Origin: Halobaculum roseum
GTDB lineage: Archaea > Halobacteriota > Halobacteria > Halobacteriales > Haloferacaceae
Assembly (NCBI RefSeq): GCF_019880245.1
Contig: NZ_CP082286.1
Location: 186,001-250,000, forward strand
DNA: 64,000 nt
Reading direction: 5' to 3'
The notes under the pieces were generated by a model. The model had not been told where the DNA came from. It searched no databases and saw only the letters and a program-made list of their open reading frames with translations. Position numbers and translations under genes: made by a program. Below, piece by piece: positions 15,960 through 24,109 of this stretch (within the stretch, counting starts at the first letter, position 1; each line of letters starts with the position of its first letter).

Positions 15960-16274
15960 TCACGGCAGCCGACGGCGCATCGCGTCGAGATATTCGGTGG
16001 CGACGGGGGGGTCGTCGGCCGCGAGGTCGGCGACGCGGTCACAGCCGTGGACGAGCCGCTCGGTGCGCTCGCCGTCCGGCAGCTTGTTTCGAGCGAGCGT
16101 CCGCGCCGTGTCGACGGCGGCGACCGCCTCGTCGGGGCGTCCCTCGCGGACGGCGACGCGCGCCGACTCGATCAGCTGCGTCAGGGCCGCCTCCACGTCC
16201 GCCGGGAGGTCGTCGGGCGTCGACGGCGCCGGGAGGCCCGAGGGGTCGCTCGCGTCGTCCTCGTCGTCGGGCAC
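15960..16274 (-). CDS. Small acidic haloarchaeal protein, unknown
   Basis: A protein of about 104 residues ending ATEYLDAMRRRLP. The core (DLPADVEAALTQLIESARV, DEAVAAVDTARTLARNKLP, HGCDRVADLAADDPP) is helical and looks conserved in haloarchaea, function unknown. The start is uncertain. No ATG is available near the domain, so I use the GTG at 16274 (MPDDEDDASDPSG). In-frame codons further upstream encode FPWEFTPPGENLVD, which looks protein-like but begins after a GTA, so a non-standard or misread start is possible. It is divergent from the inositol-phosphatase gene. Confidence 0.6.
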   Translation of the reverse strand: MPDDEDDASDPSGLPAPSTPDDLPADVEAALTQLIESARVAVREGRPDEAVAAVDTARTLARNKLPDGERTERLVHGCDRVADLAADDPPVATEYLDAMRRRLP

Positions 16275-16364
16275 GTCGACGAGGTTCTCGCCGGGGGGAG
16301 TAAACTCCCACGGGAACCGTACGGAACCGACGGCTATTCCGGGCTGGTGTCCCAGGGGGAGCGC

Positions 16365-17186
16365 ATGACAGCGAACGAACCCGACGGCGGATCCGGTCGG
16401 GCGGCAGTCGCCGAGGCGGCCGCGCGGGCGGGGGCGGCAGTCGCCGGCGCTCGGTTCCGCGACGGCATCGACGTGGAGCGGAAGACCGGCAAGACGGACG
16501 TGGTGACGGAGGCCGACCTGGCGAGCCAGCGGGCCGTCATCGAGCGGATCCGCGAGGACTTCCCCGAGGACGTGATCGTCGGGGAGGAGGAGGACGAGCT
16601 GAAGGCGGTCCCGGACTCGGGCGCCGCGTGGGTGATCGACCCCATCGACGGGACGAACAACTACGTCCGGGACATCCGGGCGTTCGCGACGGCCGTGGCG
16701 GCGGTCGTCGACGGCGAGCCGGTCGCGGCCGCGAACGTCCTGCCGGCGATGGACGACGTGTACGTCGCCGACGGGGAGGCGACGTACCGCAACGGCACGC
16801 GGGTGACCGTCAGCGACCGGACGGACCCGGAGACCGCGGCGGCGACGCCGACCGTCTGGTGGGACCTCGACGCGCGCGACGAGTACGCCCGGGCCTGCGC
16901 CGAGATCGTCGAGCGCTTCGGCGACATGCGACGGTTCGGCTCGGCGCAGGCGACGCTCGCGATGGTCGCCGAGGGGGCGCTCGACGCGACGATCACGAAC
17001 GTCGACTGCAACCCCTGGGACACCGTCGCCGGGGTCCACATGGTCCGGGTCGCCGGCGGCACAGTGACCGATCTCGACGGCGAGCCGTGGCGCCACGACT
17101 CGACGGGGCTGGTCGCCTCGAACGGCGGCGTCCACGAGGAGGCGCTGGCGGCCGCGCGGGCGGTGCGGTCGGTCGCCGAGGAGTAG
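16365..17186 (+). CDS. Inositol monophosphatase-family phosphatase
   Basis: A 273-residue member of the IMPase/FBPase superfamily. The Mg-binding motifs are complete: VTEADLASQ near residue 46, VGEEEDEL near residue 72 (Glu-Glu), IDPIDGTNNYVRDI near residue 91 (Asp-x-Ile-Asp-Gly-Thr), and CNPWDTVAGVHM near residue 210 (Trp-Asp). Such enzymes hydrolyse inositol-1-phosphate, fructose-1,6-bisphosphate or NADP in archaea; sequence alone does not choose between them. ATG at 16365 begins the gene (MTANEPDGG). A short acidic N-terminus is typical of haloarchaea. Confidence 0.88.
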   Translation: MTANEPDGGSGRAAVAEAAARAGAAVAGARFRDGIDVERKTGKTDVVTEADLASQRAVIERIREDFPEDVIVGEEEDELKAVPDSGAAWVIDPIDGTNNYVRDIRAFATAVAAVVDGEPVAAANVLPAMDDVYVADGEATYRNGTRVTVSDRTDPETAAATPTVWWDLDARDEYARACAEIVERFGDMRRFGSAQATLAMVAEGALDATITNVDCNPWDTVAGVHMVRVAGGTVTDLDGEPWRHDSTGLVASNGGVHEEALAAARAVRSVAEE

Positions 17187-17255
17187 CGCGTTGTCTCCGG
17201 CGGCGCACGTCACGGGAACCCAAACCGCAAAGGCCCCGAGGCGGCAGAAGCCGCT

Positions 17256-17705
17256 ATGGAACTCGACGACACCGACCGCGAGATCCTCCGGATCCTCCAG
17301 GAGGACGCGCGGACGCCGTTCAGCGAGGTCGCTCGACGGATAGACATGTCGAGCGCGACGGTCCACGACCGCGTCTCGCGCATGGAGGAGGCGGGCGTCC
17401 TCCGTGGGTACCGCGCGGAGGTCGACCCGAAGGCGCTCGGCTACGGCGTCTCGGCGTTCGTCGGTCTGCGGGTCCAGCAGGGCCACGAGGAGGACGCGCT
17501 CGAAACGCTTCGCGAGGTCGAGGGCGTCCGCGAGGTCCACCTCACGACCGGCGAGTACGACGTGATGTTGCGCGTGTACGCCGAGTCGACCGACGACCTG
17601 CGCGACCTCATGTTCGGCCAGATCGCGACGATGGACGGGTTCGACCGCTCGCAGACGATGGTGATCCTCGGAACCGACTACGAGGAGCCCGGCGTCCCGA
17701 TCTGA
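17256..17705 (+). CDS. Lrp/AsnC-family transcriptional regulator
   Basis: A 149-residue regulator with an N-terminal winged helix (residues about 4-60, DTDREILRILQEDARTPF and SSATVHDRVSRMEEAGVLRG) and a C-terminal RAM/AsnC ligand domain (about 65-140, with VGLRVQQGHEEDALE and LTTGEYDVMLRVYAES). Members form octamers or dimers and sense amino acids or other small molecules. A GCGGC-AGAA-GCCGC inverted repeat (17241-17254) lies directly before the ATG and could be an autoregulatory site. No metabolic gene is in the same operon, so the target is unknown. Confidence 0.9.
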   Translation: MELDDTDREILRILQEDARTPFSEVARRIDMSSATVHDRVSRMEEAGVLRGYRAEVDPKALGYGVSAFVGLRVQQGHEEDALETLREVEGVREVHLTTGEYDVMLRVYAESTDDLRDLMFGQIATMDGFDRSQTMVILGTDYEEPGVPI

Positions 17706-17799
17706 CGACCTCGGGACGTGGTACGAGTATCGCGTCCGTACGAAGCGGGGGGCGTCGTACTCCCCGGCTACCAATCCGTCCGGGGCGCCGCCCCCTTCC

Positions 17800-18444
17800 A
17801 TGGCGACTGTCGCCGAGTTCACTGTCCTCCCCGGTGACTTCCCCCTCGGAAGCCTCGTCGCGAACCGACCGGATGCGAGGATACGGCTGGAACAGGTCGT
17901 GCCGACGCGCTCCGATCCGATCCCGTACTTCTGGGTGCACGGCTCTGACTCCGAGGAGGTCGTCGAGGCGTTCAGGGACAGTCCCGAGGTGAAGCGAACC
18001 CGGGTGATCGACGAGGTCGACGGAGAACTCCTCGTCCGCGTCGAATGGACGCCCGGGGGTGACGGGATCCTGCGTGCCACCCGCGAGACGGATGTCACGC
18101 TCGTGTCCGCGGAGGGAACGAGCGAGGGATGGACGCTGGAAGTTCGGGGAGACGACGCCGACGCGATCAAGGCGTTTCAAGCGAACTGCAGCGAGTCGTC
18201 GATTCCCCTCGAGCTGCGGACCCTCCATGCGCTGATGCCGCTCGTGAATGCCGACGAGTACAGTCTCACCGACCGACAGCGCGATGCACTGATCGTTGCA
18301 TACGAGCGAGGGTACTTCGACTCGCCGCAACAGGTAACCCTGGAGGAGCTGGGCGCGGAATTCGGGATAACGGGGCAGTCGTTCGGATCCCGTCTTCGCC
18401 GTGGGACGAAACGGCTCATCAAGGCCGCCCTCGTCGATACGTGA
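17800..18444 (+). CDS. HTH_10 (bacterio-opsin-activator-type) regulator
   Basis: A 214-residue protein with the haloarchaeal HTH_10 DNA-binding domain at the C-terminus (about residues 150-205, LTDRQRDALIVAYERGYFDS then GITGQSFGSRLRRGTKRLI). The N-terminal 145 residues are a sensor-like domain of the Bat family (VAEFTVLPGDFPLGSL, DEVDGELLVRVEWTPGGDGI). Such proteins are very numerous in haloarchaea and mostly uncharacterised. It is followed after about 90 nt by a HalOD1 protein in the same direction, a common pairing. The codon pattern is slightly less GC-extreme than its neighbours. Confidence 0.88.
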   Translation: MATVAEFTVLPGDFPLGSLVANRPDARIRLEQVVPTRSDPIPYFWVHGSDSEEVVEAFRDSPEVKRTRVIDEVDGELLVRVEWTPGGDGILRATRETDVTLVSAEGTSEGWTLEVRGDDADAIKAFQANCSESSIPLELRTLHALMPLVNADEYSLTDRQRDALIVAYERGYFDSPQQVTLEELGAEFGITGQSFGSRLRRGTKRLIKAALVDT

Positions 18445-18514
18445 ACTGACGGATATCTATCAGCCGGCGGAACCGGTAAATACCTTCTTCATGTGAAGCA
18501 GTGCAGTACAACCC

Positions 18515-18524
18515 GAGACGTCTC
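18515..18524. promoter_or_regulatory. Perfect 10-bp palindrome before the HalOD1 gene
   Basis: GAGACGTCTC is fully self-complementary and lies 14 bp upstream of the ATG at 18538, downstream of a possible TATA (GGTAAATACC, 18474-18483). A second short inverted repeat, CTTC-ATGT-GAAG, occupies 18487-18498. Either could bind the HTH_10 protein encoded upstream; this is inference. Confidence 0.35.
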
Positions 18525-18537
18525 ATAGTACGTTTGT

Positions 18538-18873
18538 ATGGGAACGAATAACACGGGGGTGGCGGTCGGGTCCACTGTCGGAAGCGCCGTCGATGTCAAC
18601 AACGGGGTAGCGGTAGTCGATCCGGTGGCTATCGATGAGAACGAGGCGACCGTGATCCACGCGGTCGTCGCTAGCGTCGCCTCCGTCAGTGGGACGGACC
18701 CGATCGAACTCCCGCCTCTGTACGACGTGATCGATCCCGACGCGTTGGCCTCGTTGTGTTCCGGTCGACGGAGCGACGGGTCCGACTCCTCGGTGCGGGT
18801 CTCCTTCGAGTACGCGGATCACCTCGTGACCGTCTCGGGGTGTAGAACCGCGACGGCGACCCCGCTGGAGTAG
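18538..18873 (+). CDS. HalOD1 output-domain protein
   Basis: A 111-residue protein that is essentially one HalOD1 domain (about residues 35-108): VIHAVVASVASVSGTDPIELPP, LYDVIDPDALASL, then VSFEYADHLVTVSG. HalOD1 is a haloarchaea-specific domain found alone or attached to response regulators; its molecular role is unproven. It follows the HTH_10 gene by 93 nt, and the two may act in one regulatory circuit. The Ser/Val/Asn-rich N-terminus looks disordered. Confidence 0.85.
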   Translation: MGTNNTGVAVGSTVGSAVDVNNGVAVVDPVAIDENEATVIHAVVASVASVSGTDPIELPPLYDVIDPDALASLCSGRRSDGSDSSVRVSFEYADHLVTVSGCRTATATPLE

Positions 18874-19004
18874 CGATCGAGCGCGATACACGACAGCTCC
18901 CCGGACGCGGAGCGGTGCTGGGCCGACAGCGTCGCCCGGGAGGACGGGCCGGCTCGACACCGATACGACTACACGCCAGCCCCCGCCATCTTCGACAGAC
19001 CGAC

Positions 19005-20180
19005 ATGAAGGCGATCAAGGACAGCGTCCACGACTACATCACCCTCGACCCCGTCGCCAGGGACCTCCTCGACACGCGCACCCTCCAGCGCCTGCGCCAC
19101 ATCAAGCAACTGTCCACCGTCCGGCTGGTCTATCCGTCCGCCTCACACACCCGCTTCGAGCACTCGCTGGGCGTGTACCACCTCGCCGACCGCGCGCTGG
19201 AGTACCTCGGCGTCGACGGCGACCGCGCCGACCACCTCCGCGCGGCGGCGCTCCTCCACGACGTGGGCCACGGGCCGTACGGCCACCAGACGGAGGAGGT
19301 GATCCGCCGGCGCACCGGCGTCGACCACGACGAGATCGGCGACCTCCTCGGCGACACCGACGCGGGCGACGTGCTCCGCGAACACGGACTCTCGGTCGAC
19401 CGCGTCGCCGCGATCGTTCGGGGGGAAGGCGAGTTGGGACAGCTGGTCTCCGGGGAGCTGGACGTGGACCGGATGGACTACCTGGTGCGCGACGCCCACC
19501 ACACCGGCGTCCCCTACGGCACCATCGACCACGAGCGCCTCGTCCGCGAGCTCACCTATCAGGACGGCGCGCTCGTGCTCGCGGAAGGGAACGTTCAGAC
19601 CGCCGAGTCGCTGCTGCTCGCCAGGGCGCTCATGGACGCCACCGTCTACCGCCACCACGTCTCCCGGGTCGCCGGCGCGATGCTGGAGCGCGCGTCCGAG
19701 CGACTGCTCGAATCCGACGCCGGGGTCGACGTGGAGCGGTTCCGCCGGATGGCCGACCACGACCTGCTCGTCTCGCTGCGCGAGCACGTGCCCGCGCTGG
19801 GCGAGCGCATCGAGTACCGCGACCTGTACAAGCGGGCGATCTGGGCCGACCTGTCGGCGACGCCCGCGGACGTGGTCGAACTCGCTCACGGGGACGAGCG
19901 CGACGCCGAACGGGAGATCGCCGACCTCGCCGGCGTCGCCGACCGCGAGGTGATCGTCGACGTGCCCGGCCGGCCGACGTTCACGGAGGCCGGCAGCCGC
20001 GTCGTCGTCGACGGCGTCCCCCAGCGGCTCGAGGACGCCTCCGAACTCGTCTCCGGGCTGCGCGCCGCCCAGCGCGCCGGCTGGCGGATGGGCGTGTACG
20101 CGCCCGCGGAACACACCGACGCCGTCGCCGCCGCGGCGGAGGACGTGCTCGGCGTGCGGGCGAGTTCGATCCGGGACTGA
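19005..20180 (+). CDS. HD-domain phosphohydrolase, paralogue 1
   Basis: A 391-residue protein of the SAMHD1/dGTPase-like HD superfamily. Metal and active-site residues are visible: HTRFEHSLGVYHLADRAL (His53), LLHDVGHGPYGHQTEE (His85-Asp86), and GELDVDRMDYLVRDAHHTG from residue 150 (metal Asp and Arg-Asp). Relatives hydrolyse dNTPs to deoxynucleosides and triphosphate; substrate here is not proven. ATG 19005 (MKAIKDSVHDYI) is chosen because it aligns with paralogue 2 at its start. The two genes are collinear, with an identical 95-bp catalytic segment at the same residue numbers. Confidence 0.9.
   Translation: MKAIKDSVHDYITLDPVARDLLDTRTLQRLRHIKQLSTVRLVYPSASHTRFEHSLGVYHLADRALEYLGVDGDRADHLRAAALLHDVGHGPYGHQTEEVIRRRTGVDHDEIGDLLGDTDAGDVLREHGLSVDRVAAIVRGEGELGQLVSGELDVDRMDYLVRDAHHTGVPYGTIDHERLVRELTYQDGALVLAEGNVQTAESLLLARALMDATVYRHHVSRVAGAMLERASERLLESDAGVDVERFRRMADHDLLVSLREHVPALGERIEYRDLYKRAIWADLSATPADVVELAHGDERDAEREIADLAGVADREVIVDVPGRPTFTEAGSRVVVDGVPQRLEDASELVSGLRAAQRAGWRMGVYAPAEHTDAVAAAAEDVLGVRASSIRD
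19452..19546 (+). repeat. 95-bp segment identical to 21538-21632
   Basis: This stretch inside paralogue 1, covering the catalytic residues from 150 to about 181, is identical base for base to paralogue 2, while sequence on either side differs at many positions. This points to gene conversion or recent recombination between the two genes. Confidence 0.9.
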
Positions 20181-20221
20181 ACCCGGACGGCGTCCGCGGC
20201 CCCCGCTCCGGGCGGTTCAGA

Positions 20222-20962
20222 TCAGCTCGTCGCCGACTCGGCCTCCTCCAGCCACGACGGCTCCTCGACCGTCGTCGATCCCACGTTCTCGTAGGTGATC
20301 GTCACCGAGAGCCGGGTCGGCTCGCCGACCCCTTCGACGACTACCTGCCAGTCGACCCGCTTCACCAGCCCGTCGGAACGGACGTACACCTGGACGGTCG
20401 CGTCGGTCGCCTCCGCGTCCGCGAGCGCCTCGCCGACGGGGCCGACCGCCGACTCGTTCAGCGTCGAGACGTTCGCCTCGTACACGTACGTCCGCGTGCC
20501 GTCGACCTGCGCGGTGCCGTTGGCCGAGAAGTCGAACGCCCCCGCCAACTCGGCCATCGGCGGCGTCGTGAAGCCGCTGACGTTCGGCACCGACTCGTTC
20601 TCAGGGCGGTCGTAGCGGATCGTGTTCCCGGCCTGCGTCCGGACGTACGGCCGGTCGTCGGCCGGCGCGTAGACCGAGAGGCTCCCGTCTCCCGTTTCCT
20701 GTTCCCACACGTACGTCTCGGGGTCCAACTCGACGGCCGCGGTCGTGTTGCTCGTGACGTCGATGACGCTCCCGTTCACGGACACCGTCTGGTTGTAGGT
20801 GTAGCTGCCCGCGTCGCGGATCGCCTCCTCGTGGCCGTCCTCGACGTCCTCCGCGGAGGGCGGACCGTCGTAGGGCGCGCCGCCGCCAGTACAGCCGGCG
20901 AGGACGACGAGGAGGGCGACTCCGGCAGCTATCCAGAGGGACCGTCGCGTGCCTGCTCCCAT
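20222..20962 (-). CDS. Secreted lipoprotein, haloarchaeal type
   Basis: A 246-residue lipoprotein. The N-terminus is a signal peptide ending in the lipobox LVVLAGC with the lipidated cysteine at residue 24, followed by a glycine-rich spacer. The mature domain is a beta-rich fold (SYTYNQTVSVNGSVIDVTSN, YVWEQETGDG, VKRVDWQVVVEGVG) of the type seen in many haloarchaeal lipoproteins of unknown function; it resembles LolA/LppX-like lipoproteins only loosely. The start at 20962 places the signal peptide at the N-terminus; the frame runs further upstream without meaning. It lies between the two HD paralogues on the opposite strand. Confidence 0.8.
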   Translation of the reverse strand: MGAGTRRSLWIAAGVALLVVLAGCTGGGAPYDGPPSAEDVEDGHEEAIRDAGSYTYNQTVSVNGSVIDVTSNTTAAVELDPETYVWEQETGDGSLSVYAPADDRPYVRTQAGNTIRYDRPENESVPNVSGFTTPPMAELAGAFDFSANGTAQVDGTRTYVYEANVSTLNESAVGPVGEALADAEATDATVQVYVRSDGLVKRVDWQVVVEGVGEPTRLSVTITYENVGSTTVEEPSWLEEAESATS

Positions 20963-21059
20963 GGTCCGCCGCTCCGGCCCGACGGGTGATGTGCTTTCGG
21001 GCCACCCGTGACGGAACAAACAGGTCGGACGCCCTACGCGCCGACCGCGTCGCCCACAG

Positions 21060-21065
21060 TTTATA
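21060..21065 (+). promoter_or_regulatory. TATA box of HD paralogue 2
   Basis: TTTATA centred about 28 nt upstream of the ATG at 21091. The spacing indicates a leaderless or near-leaderless transcript and supports that start codon over the in-frame upstream ones. Confidence 0.65.
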
Positions 21066-21090
21066 CACGATGCCGGCGAAGCGCGGGCCA

Positions 21091-22338
21091 ATGACGACGA
21101 TCAAGGACTCCGTCCACGACCACATCTCCGTGGGCGGGGTCGCCGAGGACCTCCTCGACACGGGGCCGGTCCAGCGGTTGCGCCGGGTCGCGCAGCTCGG
21201 GACGGTGAAGCTGGTGTACCCGTCCGCGAACCACACGCGGTTCGAGCACTCGCTCGGCGTGTACCACCTCGCCGACCGCGCGCTCGACTCGCTGGGGATC
21301 GAGGGCACGGAGGCCGAGCGCGTCCGTGCGGCCGCCCTCCTCCACGACATCGGCCACGCGCCCTTCTCCCACAACGTCGAGGAACTGCTCCACCGTCACA
21401 CGGGCCTGTACCACGACGACGTGACGGACCTGCTCGTCGACACCGAGATCGGCGACGTGCTCCTCGAACACGACCTGGATCCCGAACGGATCGCGGGCCT
21501 CATCGCCGGCGAGGGACAGTACGGCCAGCTCGTGTCGGGGGAGCTGGACGTGGACCGGATGGACTACCTGGTGCGCGACGCCCACCACACCGGCGTCCCC
21601 TACGGCACCATCGACCACGAGCGCCTCGTCCGTGAGCTGACGTTCGCCGACGGCGACCTCGTGCTCGACGAGGGGAACGTCCAGACCGCCGAGTCGCTGT
21701 TGATGGCGCGCGCGCTGATGACGCCGACCGTGTACGCCCACCCCGTCGCGCGCATCTCGAAGGCGATGCTCCGCCGGGCGACCGAGCGATTGATCGCGAC
21801 GCCTGACATCGACGCCCGCTCGGTGCGCCGGATGGACGACTACGACCTGATCTCCGCGTTACGGATGACCCCTGAGACCGAGGCGTTCGCCGACCGCTAC
21901 GACCGGCGTGACCTGTTCAAGCGCGCCGTCTGGGCCGAGTACGACGACACCCCGGCCTCGCTGCGCGAGGCGGACCACGAGGCGATCCGGGAGCTGGAGG
22001 CGGACATCGCCGAGCGCGCGTCGGTGTCGCCGTCGGAGATCGTTCTCGACGTGCCGGCCGAACCGTCGATGGCCGAGTCGACCTCCGAAGTGCTCGGCGG
22101 CGGCGAGGTCCGCCGGCTGGGCGACCACTCGCCGCTCGTGACCGCCCTGCGGACCGCCCAGGCACGGCAGTGGCGCATGGGCGTGTACACCGTCGCCGAC
22201 GCGACCGACCGCGTCGGGAAGGCGGCCGTCGACGTGCTCGGGCTCGACATCGAGGGGACGCTCGTCTCGGACGTGCGCCAGCGCGTCCACGCGACGCTCG
22301 ACGAGTTCGAGGCCGACGCCGCGGGGGTGGACGAATGA
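21091..22338 (+). CDS. HD-domain phosphohydrolase, paralogue 2
   Basis: A 415-residue paralogue of the HD protein at 19005. The same motifs are present at matching positions: HTRFEHSLGVYHLADRAL, LLHDIGHAPFSHNVEE, and GELDVDRMDYLVRDAHHTG. The start (MTTIKDSVHDHISVGG) is fixed by the TATA box and by alignment with paralogue 1. It carries a slightly longer C-terminal helical region. Its stop overlaps the start of the amidohydrolase (ATGA), so the two are translated together. That coupling suggests nucleotide breakdown followed by base or nucleoside deamination, which is inference. Confidence 0.9.
   Translation: MTTIKDSVHDHISVGGVAEDLLDTGPVQRLRRVAQLGTVKLVYPSANHTRFEHSLGVYHLADRALDSLGIEGTEAERVRAAALLHDIGHAPFSHNVEELLHRHTGLYHDDVTDLLVDTEIGDVLLEHDLDPERIAGLIAGEGQYGQLVSGELDVDRMDYLVRDAHHTGVPYGTIDHERLVRELTFADGDLVLDEGNVQTAESLLMARALMTPTVYAHPVARISKAMLRRATERLIATPDIDARSVRRMDDYDLISALRMTPETEAFADRYDRRDLFKRAVWAEYDDTPASLREADHEAIRELEADIAERASVSPSEIVLDVPAEPSMAESTSEVLGGGEVRRLGDHSPLVTALRTAQARQWRMGVYTVADATDRVGKAAVDVLGLDIEGTLVSDVRQRVHATLDEFEADAAGVDE
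21538..21632 (+). repeat. 95-bp segment identical to 19452-19546
   Basis: Second copy of the identical catalytic segment, starting at residue 150 of paralogue 2. The first difference after it is a synonymous C/T in an Arg codon. Confidence 0.9.
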
Positions 22339-23381
22339 GCGACGACGACGCTCCGGGAGTCACCACCTACGAGGGGACGATCCTCGTCGGCGGCGACTTC
22401 GAAGCCGTCGAGGGTCGCCTCGTCGTCGAGGACGGGACGATCGCGGCGATCGAGGAGGCCGCCGTCGCCAGCGACGACATCGTCTGCCCGGCGTTCGTCA
22501 ACGCCCACACCCACATCGGCGACTCCGTCGCGAAGGAGGCCGGCCGGGGGCTCGACCTCGACGACCTCGTCGCGCCGCCGGACGGACTGAAACACCGGAT
22601 CCTCCGGGACACGAGCACCGAGGAGAAGGTGGCGGCGATGCGCCGCTCGCTGCGGTACATGCACGCGACGGGGACGACCGCGCACGTGGAGTTCCGGGAG
22701 GGCGGCGTCGCCGGCGTCGAGGGGATCGAGGCCGCCGTCGACGGCCTGCCGGTCGAGTCGGTCGTGCTCGGCCGCGAGACGGTCGAGGCGATGGAGCACC
22801 CCTTCGCCGCCGGCTTCGGCGCCAGCGGCGCCCGCGACGCCGACTTCGGCGCCGAGCGCAACGCGACCCGCCGAGCGGGGAAGCTGTTCGGCATCCACGC
22901 CGGCGAGCGCGACTCGCTGGACGTCGAGGCGGCGATGGACCTCGATCCGGACCACATCGTTCACATGGTCCACCCCGACGAGACACACCTCGACCGGCTC
23001 GCCGACGCACAATGGCCGGTCGTCGTCTGTCCGCGCTCGAACCTCGTCACCGGCGTCGGCGTGGCGCCGCTGCGCGAGCTGCTCGACCGGACGACGGTCG
23101 CGCTCGGGACGGACAACGTGATGCTCAACAGCCCCTCGATGTTCCGCGAGATGGAGTTCGCGGCGAAGCTCACCGACGCCACCGCCGTCGAGGTGCTGCG
23201 GATGGCGACCGTCAACGGTGCCGCGGTCGCGGGGCTCGACTGCGGCGTCATCGAGGAGGGGCGCCCCGCCAAGCTGCTCGTGCTCGACGGCGACACCGAC
23301 AACCTCGCGGGCGTCCGCGACCCCGTCCGCGCGGTCGTGCGCCGCGCCGGCGAGGGCGACGTGAAGACGGTTCGACCGTAG
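22335..23381 (+). CDS. Amidohydrolase, TrzA/SAH-deaminase-like
   Basis: A 348-residue metal-dependent amidohydrolase. The conserved metal ligands appear: VNAHTHIGDS near residue 55 (His-x-His), GIHAGERDS near residue 181 (His), HIVHMVHPDE near residue 202 (His), and ALGTDNVMLNSP near residue 256 (Asp). The TDN-ML pattern fits the cytosine/aminotriazine/S-adenosylhomocysteine deaminase branch rather than urease or dihydroorotase. It is shorter than the usual 420-440 residues. The ATG overlaps the upstream HD gene stop. Substrate unknown; a purine or pyrimidine nucleoside is plausible from context. Confidence 0.85.
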   Translation: MSDDDAPGVTTYEGTILVGGDFEAVEGRLVVEDGTIAAIEEAAVASDDIVCPAFVNAHTHIGDSVAKEAGRGLDLDDLVAPPDGLKHRILRDTSTEEKVAAMRRSLRYMHATGTTAHVEFREGGVAGVEGIEAAVDGLPVESVVLGRETVEAMEHPFAAGFGASGARDADFGAERNATRRAGKLFGIHAGERDSLDVEAAMDLDPDHIVHMVHPDETHLDRLADAQWPVVVCPRSNLVTGVGVAPLRELLDRTTVALGTDNVMLNSPSMFREMEFAAKLTDATAVEVLRMATVNGAAVAGLDCGVIEEGRPAKLLVLDGDTDNLAGVRDPVRAVVRRAGEGDVKTVRP

Positions 23382-23418
23382 CAACACGTTCACGGTTCGG
23401 GCCCCCGACGCGACGCGC

Positions 23419-23814
23419 ATGGATCTCGACGAGCTCCCGTCGCCGGGGACGACGCTGCGCCACGAGCGAACCTTCACCGTGGAGGAGGTCGAGGCGTTCG
23501 CCGACCTCTCGGGCGACAGCGGCGAGCACCACGAGGTGCCCGACGAGGACGGCCGGCTGCTTGTTCACGGCCTGTTGACGGCGACGATGCCGACGAAGAT
23601 CGGCGGCGACCTCGACGTGCTCGCGCGAACGATGGAGTTCGACTTCCACAGGCCCGTCTACACTGACCAGCGGATCGTCTGCGAGGTCACCGTCGAGGCC
23701 GTCGACCGCGGCGGCGACGGCGACCGCGCGGAGGTCGAAGCCGACGTCGTCTGTCACCGCGACGGCGACGAGGTCGTCCTCACCGGCGGGTTCGAGGGCG
23801 TCGTGTTGGGGTGA
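23419..23814 (+). CDS. MaoC-like hotdog-fold protein
   Basis: A 131-residue single-hotdog protein similar to MaoC-type enoyl-CoA hydratases: FTVEEVEAFADLSGDSGEHH near residue 21, then LLVHGLLTATMPTKIGGDL and a long beta region. In typical hydratases the active-site helix reads D-x-N-P-x-H; here the equivalent is SGDSGEHHEV, which keeps the Asp and His but loses Asn-Pro. It may therefore be a divergent hydratase or thioesterase. It follows the amidohydrolase by 37 nt in the same direction. Confidence 0.78.
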   Translation: MDLDELPSPGTTLRHERTFTVEEVEAFADLSGDSGEHHEVPDEDGRLLVHGLLTATMPTKIGGDLDVLARTMEFDFHRPVYTDQRIVCEVTVEAVDRGGDGDRAEVEADVVCHRDGDEVVLTGGFEGVVLG

Positions 23815-23914
23815 GCGCCCGGGCGGCCGGGTCCGTCGAGCCGTCGCGGACCGCCCGGTAACGTCGGCGTCACCGACGCACGCTTTGATGGCGTCGGACG
23901 CCGTTGCCGCTCAC

Positions 23915-24109
23915 ATGGCCTGTCCACACCTCGAATACCGGGAGTCGGACGGCGACCGGGCGTTCGACACCGCCCGCGCCTTCTGCACCGTCGCCGACGA
24001 GTTCGTCCAGCCGGTCCACGCCGACATCTGCACCGAGCGCTACGGGCTGGACCCGGAGTCCGACTGCGAGATCTTCCGCGACCACGCGGGGCTCGACTGG
24101 GACGAATGA
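23915..24109 (+). CDS. Small four-cysteine protein
   Basis: A 64-residue protein starting MACPHLEYRESDG at ATG 23915. Cysteines at 3, 24, 39 and 51 and His5 give a likely zinc or iron-sulfur site (HADICTERYG and SDCEIFRDHAG are the recognisable parts). The family looks conserved in haloarchaea but has no known function. In-frame starts exist upstream at 23888 and at the TTG 23885, but the conserved part begins at 23915. Its stop overlaps the start of the BKACE gene (ATGA), so it may be a partner or accessory of that enzyme. Confidence 0.72.
   Translation: MACPHLEYRESDGDRAFDTARAFCTVADEFVQPVHADICTERYGLDPESDCEIFRDHAGLDWDE

Noticed and set aside
15960-18170. A 736-codon minus-strand frame as a single gene
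   Set aside because: Only its last 100 or so codons look like protein; the rest is antisense to the phosphatase and regulator genes, so I kept only the 3' part.
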